Below are positions 41,543 through 50,500 of a stretch of DNA of 64,000 bases, in pieces. A model generated the notes under the pieces. The model was not told the DNA's origin, ran no database searches, and saw only the letters and a program-made list of their open reading frames with translations. How positions within the stretch are numbered: the first letter of the stretch is position 1; every line of letters begins with the position of its first letter. The translations under genes were made by a program, and so were the position numbers. The stretch is from Ruminococcus sp. (GTDB lineage Bacteria; Bacillota; Clostridia; Oscillospirales; Ruminococcaceae), in assembly GCA_015066665.1 (NCBI GenBank), contig SVNX01000011.1:1-64000 (forward strand), read 5' to 3'.

Positions 41543-44500
41543 GTGAAAGATTTTCAGAATGTCATCGGCAAATATTTGTTGAATCGTGAGAAGAATAAAA
41601 AGTACTTAGCACTGCTTCTGGCATTGTGCCTTCTGGTTTCTTTTGCGGTTCCGTATAGTTTGATTCAGCCAGCGGACAGCCTGACCATTGACAGGAGTCA
41701 TCTGGCGACAGGGCTCTCGACGGCGACACCTGGGACACCCAGTTTGCTCGAGGGAACCAACATGCTGGATATCACGAGTGCAAATGAGTGGTATGCAAGT
41801 ATTACTACTGGAAATACATACATCTATGAGGCGAATCAGAGTGGTCGTCTTACTTCAAGTGATATTTATGACAACATTGTTGACCCCTTAAATCTTGAAG
41901 CGTACATCCAGTATGATTTTACGACAAGCGTGAAAGATGTATTAGCTAAACCTGGCACAGCGGGTCCTCATCTTGGCTGGTATATAGGCAATGACGCACT
42001 GAATACCAACGGATTTAAGGGTCTTCTTTATGACGAGGAGTACAGCGAAGATGTGGAAGCGGGTACATACGTCATTGAGAATGGATATGTTAAGATCACC
42101 CTTACAAATGAGTACTTAACATTCATTCATTCGGGTGACGGCTCTTTGAAGGGTTCTCTTGGCTTTGACGGTACACTTGGCCGCAGCAACGATGAAAATG
42201 GTGACCAGAGCTTTACACTGGCAGGCGAGACAATTGTTATCGCCTTCCCCGACAAGAACGCAACAATCGAAAGCAAGAACGCATATGTCAATACCAGTAA
42301 TGGTACCGTCGAGTGGACCGTGACCATTAACAACGCCAACAAGGTCAACATGAAGGATTACGTCCTGACGGATGACATGCTTAAAGACGCAACAAACGTG
42401 ACGTTCAATCCTCCGGGCACAGGTACTCACACACCAGGCGCAGACACCATCAGCTTTACTGAAACGACGAAGGATGCGCAATGGATTACAATCAAGTACA
42501 CGACGGACATTACAAAGGATCAGATGAACAAGGTGGAAGGTTCTGCCACCAATACCGCAAAGCTCACCAAGGGCGATCAGAATTTCGGTGAGAAGTCAGC
42601 AACTGCAGACTTCAACAGAGAACCGATCTTCGTCAGCAAGACCGGTACCCCTGACTATAACAGCGGTACCTACGCCGGCAAGATCAACTGGTCAGTGACA
42701 GTCACCAATAACTATGGTCTGCCGCTGACAGAATACATCATTGAAGATCCCAAGCTTACGGCCAATGCAACAGTATCCGATGGCAGCGAATTAACGCCTT
42801 TGGGTGATAATAAGTGGATGATCAATTCCACCGCTTCCTCTGTAACCATCAACTACACAACGGACGCTGTAGAAGGCACGAACGAGAATACAGCGCAGGC
42901 CTACTATCCCGATGGCACAAAGCCGGAACAGGGCGGTAAGTCTGAACAGAATGTAACCTATAAGACCGAGTCCGAGCTGTTCGGTCTGAATAAGACACAT
43001 ACCACCAATACGGATGGTACCATTACCTGGAATCTCATCGTCAATAATCAGAGTGGTCTGGATATGACAGGCTACACGCTGACGGATAAGATGCTGGCAG
43101 AAGCCATTGAGGGTTCGGTTACAATTCCCCTCGGTGCGTGGGTGAACGGTACACAGACACCGGTTGCAACATTTGCAGACGGTAAGTTGACATTCACCAG
43201 TGCGTCCAAGGGACAGCAGTGGATGACGATCAGCTACAAGACGCCTATTACAGATGAGATGCTGAAGGGTGATGCAGATTCGGCTGAAAGAACAAATGAT
43301 GTTCAGCTGAACAATCCTGACCCATCTGATCCGCCGATTTGGACAGATTCTGATACCGCTAAATTCGAAAAAGGCGACAACTTCACAGTCACCAAAACAG
43401 GTACGCCTGACTATGTAAATGGTACACATGGCAATGTGATTAACTGGACAGTGCGAATCACCAGCACCTATGGCACTTCTCTGGATGGATATCTTCTCGA
43501 AGATGCCAAGATTCCGGACACGGGCTGGACAGTTTCTCCTTCCGGTACGATCACAAAGAACGGCGATAAGTGGGTACTGAGCGGCACCAATGGTGCGAAG
43601 ACAGTGACTCTTACATATCCGGCCGCTGCAACAGAAGGCGGATCGGATAAGAATACCAATACTGCAACACTGTATTATCCGGATAACACCACAACAGGTG
43701 CGACCGATTCCGAGGGTGTGGAGTATAAGGGCTATGATGACCTGATCAGCCTTGGTAAGAGTGGTTGGTATGCACAGGATAATCACGAAATGAACTGGTC
43801 GATTACGATCTCGACACAGGGCGGCGTGAACATTCCGGCAAACTATTATATCACTGATGAAATGCTGAAGCAGGCAATTGATGGCAGCATTTCCTTCAAT
43901 CCCTCCAATGTGGATGTTACCGTATCTCAGACTGATGGAAAGGTGACTTTCAACACAGCCCATCAGGGTAATGTGACAATCACCTATCGCACATTGGTAA
44001 ATATTGCCGACGGCGATACGCAGATCACGCCTTCCAATACCGTTGGAGACGGTATGGGTCATTCGGACACCTGGAACGACCAGACCTATGAAGTACGCAA
44101 TACACTGAGCAAGAATTCTACTCAGGGCTACAGCTATTATGTCATCAATAATGGCCAGGTTGAGAAGATTGTGAACTGGAATGCGAGCATCGTATGGGAC
44201 GGCAGTTTCTCCACAAATGATAAGTTCTATGAGGATATCTTAACCGTAACAAGCGGTGACGGTACCCACACAATTACGGCTGCACAGCTTGCAGCCATCA
44301 CGATTACTGCACGAAAAGATCAGAACGGCGGTTCTACTACACTGGTTGCCGGAACGGACTTTACAGCGGTGCCAACGAGCACTGGCTTCAAGATCACATT
44401 TGCACCGACCGTTGATGAAAAGGGTTATAACTATGTAGACATCAACTACAGCACAACCCTTACCGCAAATGCACCGACAGGTACAGCATATCCTTATACC

Positions 44501-47500
44501 TATACCTTCGGCAATACAGCGAAGTTCAACGGAAAAGAAAGTACGCCCACCGATTATACAATCACCCGTGACAATCCTGTCAAGAATATTGACATGGAAG
44601 TTACAATCCGTAAGGATTGGCAGAATGACACGGATAACGAGAGACCTGCCAATGTTGTCACAAAGGTTCTGTACAAAACCAACGAGGATGGCACATGGCG
44701 GTACCTGAAGACAGCCGATGGCAAGCCGGTATATTATGGTGATGAAGCATATGCTTCGGCATCCGATTATACTGTAACGCTTGACAGTGAGGGTGCTTGG
44801 ACATCCAAGGTTACCGGTCTTCGCAAGGAGACAGCAACAGCGGATGAAAACGGCAATCCCACACCGACAGTCTACTATTATTACATGATCGAGGAGATCA
44901 CTCCCAGTGGCAAAACCATTGTAAACGGTCTGTATGAAATGGACGACGGTTATTATCAGGTAAGCTACACAAACAACCAGGGCATCAATTATAACGGTAC
45001 CATTTCTGTAACAAACAAGTTCTATAGAGATCGGTCCGTGACGCCGAAGAAATACTGGACAGGCAATACAGGCACAGGTACAGGTATTGATTCTGTTACG
45101 GTGCAGTTGGAATATTCCATTGGCGAATATGAAAACAATAAGCTCGTACGCTATCCCGTAAAGCTTCAGAACGGCACATATGTATTTGATGCAAACGGCA
45201 CAACAGCAGGTGCAGAGGTCGCCACACAGGATATCCTGGCTGGTGACGGCAGCTGGACCGGTACTGCATGGACAGGACTTCCTTCTGTAATCGTAGTTGA
45301 CAATCAGGTAAGGGAAGTTACATACCACATCGCTGAGACAGCAGTCACACAGACAGCAGCTGAAGGCGGCACTGCAACCGTGATTCCGGTGCTGAATGGC
45401 TCTACATTCGTCACATCCGACGGATATTACAGAGTTTCCAACAGTGCAGGCGACGGCTATCTGACAGTTACAAATGAGTTTGTGAAGACAGTGACATATT
45501 CTGTCGGCGTGCAGAAGGCATGGGCGGATGACGTGAATCATCCCGACAGCCGACCGGAAGTGATTCTGGTGCAGCTGCAGAGAAGCAAAGACTGGGGCGA
45601 ATGGACATCCATGGGTGATCCTGTGGAGCTTTCCACTGCAAACAACTGGGCGGCATCGTTCAACGACCTTCCGAACCAGCTGGCTGCTACCGATGGTACT
45701 GTAGAGAATTATCGCTACAGAGTCATTGAAGTGGGCTACAAGATGACGGCCGACGGCAGTGCAATCATGTTCCCCGCAGGCACAAACAGCTTTGCAACCG
45801 ACGAAAACGGCGTGTACAATATTTCGTACAGCAACTCGGTTAATCCCTACAGCGGAAACAGTGAGCTGTCACAGGCAGGTACAGTTACAGTCAAGAACAC
45901 ATTCGTTCCTGTTACGACCATCGATCTGACACCGCAGAAGATGTGGAAGGGCGACAAGAATGAGGATGGTCAGATTACTGACAGACCTCAGAGCATCACC
46001 TTTACGCTGCAGCAAAGTGAAGACTATGGTACAACATGGCAAAATGTGATTGAGAATAATCAGCCCAAGACGGTGACTCTCACAAGTGACACGAATAGTG
46101 TTGATGGCACAGTTTATGAGAATAACGCTGAGCTCAACACAACACTATGGAGTGCGGCAACCATTTATGGCCTGCCCTCAGAGAAAATCGAACGGAAAGC
46201 AGACGGAACTTATTCCAAGAAGATTCTGTATTATCGTTTTGTAGAGACATCGTATCAGGTATCTGAGAACAGTGGCTCAACAACGATTGATGCTGCAATC
46301 TATCAAACGAGTGAGACCAAGGATGATTTCTTCAAAACTGAGAATGGTAAGTATGAAATTACGTTTAATAATACTTACCAGACGGGCACACTGACAGTAA
46401 CTAATAAGTATACTGGAGCAGTAGGTATTGAGAAATTTGCCGTGGATAAAGATGGTAATGAACTCGATTCTACTATGGAAGTTGAGGATCTTGAAAATTA
46501 CAAATTCACAATTGATGGCGAAGATTACTATGTCTTCAACTGGATGATTAAATACGATCTGAAGGATTGGGGACAAGGTGACAAGCTGCCCACCATTCGT
46601 GACCAATTACCCGCAGGCTTTGAATTGGTATATGACAACAGTTTTGTGGGTGAGCTAAACGAATGGTCAGATTACTACTCTAATCAGTGGTGGGACACAA
46701 AGGGCGGCAGCTTTGCTAAAGTTATGACGGATATCTATAATAACAGCAAGTATATTCTTCATCCGTTCATTATTTATCCTGATAATGGATGGGGAGCAGG
46801 TGCGCAGCCAGCGAAAACTGCAGATGAGATTTTCGAAAAGTATATGCATGTGGTGAATTTTGATAATCCTAACTTCTGGTATTATTATGATACAAGTACA
46901 AATGAAGTGTATTTCAATAAGTATAAAGCATATGCACCTGCGATGGTTTACTACGCCATCAAGATCAAGTGTTCCGATCTTGAGGCTAAGATGGAAAAGG
47001 GATATCGTGTTATCTCTAATACGGCGTATACGTATGATGATGAAAGCGCAACTAAAGATGGCAGAATACCGCTTCTTGATACCACAGGCAGTATTACTCT
47101 TATCAACCCCATCGACACCAACCTGATCACCAAGTCCTACAACGAGACCAAGATCCCCGGCAATATTCAGTACTCTCTGAATATCAACCCGGAGGGCAAG
47201 AACCTCTCCAGTGGTGATACCATCGACATTCAGGACCTGTTTGAGACGGTAAGTTACTACGACCACGATTATACCGGCGGCGAAAAGCTGACAAACGGCA
47301 AGAAGCTCGTGGATGTTCTGATGAGCAACATCAAGATCTATGAAGTGGATGCCAACGGCAACAAGATCGAACTGAATTCCAGTGACTATACACTGATGTT
47401 CCAGTCCGGCGCTGATGTTTCTAATGGTGCAGCACTCATGAAGCTCACCATTCCGGATGAAACTCATATTGTGGTTGACTACACCTACAAGCTGATCGCA

Positions 47501-50500
47501 AACGAAACCACACCTTCCGTCATCCATGGCTGCAAGAGCTCTACCAGAGTCAACGGCAGATATGCAACTATGGCTCCCGGTATGGTGCCCCCCGCAGGCG
47601 ACAAGATTACATTCTCCAATACGGCAAAACTGAGTTCTGACAGTGCGGAATCCTCCGATTCCAAAACGAACACAGAATACGAAGTTTTCAAGTCCACCGG
47701 TACAATCTCTACCAACGCTCTGCCGAGCATCAAGAAGGTTAACACAGGCGACTATTCTATCGATAATCTGTCTGCTTCCTTCCTCCTGGCACGATATGAA
47801 AATGGTAAGTGGTACTATGTGGATCAGGCCGATGTGATTAACGAAGCCAAGGGCGAATATGACATCACCTGGGGCACAATCGGTGCAGAAGGTACAAGAA
47901 TCGCAGAAGGTGCGGAACGAATTGAAATCGTCGGCGGCTCGAATTTCAAGGTTGCACTCGATGAAAACATGCTTTACAAGCTGGTCGAGATCGAAGTTCC
48001 CGAGGACTATGAAGGTTCTAATCTGGGACTGGATGATACACAGTTTGAAGAGATGATCCGTGCATACCTGAATGACGGCGCAACGATCTATCAGGAGAAG
48101 GATTACACCATCTTCCTGAATCACTACATTTCCACCCATTACTTCACTTACAACAGCACAGTCGGCAGCTATCCTGCTGAAGTGAAGGCAAGTGATGTGG
48201 TACAGGTCAAGTCCGGCAGCAATGTGGAAATTCCCAACAATAAGCTGATCGACATTGGCGTAACCAAGACATGGGTGAACCCCGTTGCAGATGTTACAGA
48301 TTCTGAGATTACTGTGGAACTGTACTGGTCTTTCACCAAGAACACCACCGGTATTCCGGAGGATGCAGAACCGGCAAGAGCAGAAGATCTCGGTATTCTC
48401 GATGAAAACTTCTCTGCAACAAAGACAATCAAGGTTGGCGATGCTGCGAATGATAAGGTTTGGACAAACCTCCCGAACGGCTCAGCCAAGAAACCGATCT
48501 ACTATTACATCAAGGAAACAGCTTACACCATCGGCGGAAAAACTTATTTCTACGATAGTGACAGCAATTCCTTTAAGGCTGAAAGCGGTGAGGGCGGTGC
48601 CTACATGCCGACCTATACCGGTAATGCCGCAAACGATGATACAATCATCGATGTCAGAAACTCTTACCAGCTGATGCTGAAGAAGGAGTGGAAGAACGCT
48701 GCAAATGACCCGATGAAGAATATCCCCGTGGACGGCGTAGTCGTATCCATTTATGGTATTTATGAAGTCGATGGCGTCAACGTGCAGACAGAGAATCCGC
48801 TTTTCGAGGGCGTTGTGCTTTCAAGCGCAAACAACTGGACAGCAGACCTGACTTCCCAGCTTTCAAAGGCCGGCGACCTCAGCCTCTACAAGGCATTCGT
48901 TGCCGTGGAGAATGAGAATCCCGCAATGGAAGGCTATGTAGTCAGCTGCGTATTCAATCTGAATGCTCAGACTGGTGAGATCATTGTAACCAACAAGAAC
49001 ACACTTCCGACAGAAGCGTCTGTCTCTGTAAATAAGCTGTGGAGCGACGGTAATACACTGCACGCAAATGAATCCATTGAAGTCGTGCTGTACCAGAGCC
49101 AGACCCAGCTTTCCGACCTGACCGACCTTGCATCGAAGATCACCCTGATGGGTCTGTCGCCGATGCAGGATGAGGATGGTACGGTGTACAAGGCAACGCT
49201 GAACGCCGAGAACGAGTGGACACACAGCTGGACAGGACTGCCGCTGGAAGATGAGGAACAGAACAAGTACTACTACTACGTTCTGGAAAACATGTCCGGT
49301 GTTGCCAATGCCAGCAAGTACAATGCAACTTATGTTGTAACCGATAAGACCACAACCAAGACAGAGTATACTGTAAAGAACACCCGTGAGGCAATCGTAG
49401 CGGAAAAGCAGTGGCTCGCCGAGGATGGTTCTGCACTCACAGTCGATGAGCTGAAGGCCATGGGCATTGACAGCATTAAGCTGGAGGTAGTGAAGAAGGT
49501 TGCGACAGTTCCGGAGGATGGGCTTGATATTGTAGCTTTAGGTGACTCAATCACAAGAGGCGAATATCAGGGGTATGTTGCAGCAGCAAATACATATCCG
49601 CCACAATTGGAAGCACTTCTGGAAGGTAATACTTATGGTTACAGTAATGTGACAGTTATCAAACAAGGTCAAGATACAACGCAAATTCCTAATTTTGAAT
49701 CCCGTCTTGGAGATATAAATAGTGATACCGAAATTGTATGCATTATCGGAGGAACAAATGATATTCACCAAGATAACAGCACAAGACCCATAACGGAAAT
49801 TAGGGACAGAATGTCGAGCCTGATTGGAAAGATCAAGGATAAGAATTCTGATATTATCATTCTTGTTGGTAGTATTCCGCATTTTGACTTTGTTCATAAC
49901 AATACTAATACGGACGGTGCGCAATGGTGGGGTGGTTATTATAATAACAACTCCTCTATGACAACGCTCCAAGCGTTTGAAGACACTTGTAATGCACGAA
50001 TTGATGCCTATAATGTGCTTCTGGATAGTCTGGCAGCAAGTCTTGACAATGTTTATTATGTGGATATTTGTGCAGCTGTAAATAAGGACACAATGCTCTA
50101 CGTTAAGAGTAATGGACAAGGCGATGGATGTCATCCGAATGAAAAAGGATATAAAGCAATTGCATCCACTTTCGCAACAGCTATTAACTCGCTCTACAGT
50201 CAATCCGAATCTGTCACCGAATTCACCCTGACAGCGGACAACAACTGGATGGCAGCGATCGACATCGAAGATGCAGATCCGAACGCAGAGTACTACATTG
50301 AGGAATCCGACATCCCTGCTGGCTGGACAGTCACCTACAGCGGCGCACCGCAGAAGATTGGCAGCAGCACACCGATCGTTGTAACCAACACAAAGCATAC
50401 CCCCAAGACGGATCTGACCGTCGAAAAGATCTGGCAGAACGATGAGGAGGATATGAGCCTCAGAGGCAACATGACCTTCACATTGCTCAGAAGTATTGAC

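Noticed and set aside
42791-50398. Long minus-strand frames opposite the giant adhesin
   Set aside because: No ribosome-binding sites or domains; they mirror Thr/Asn/Asp-rich coding.
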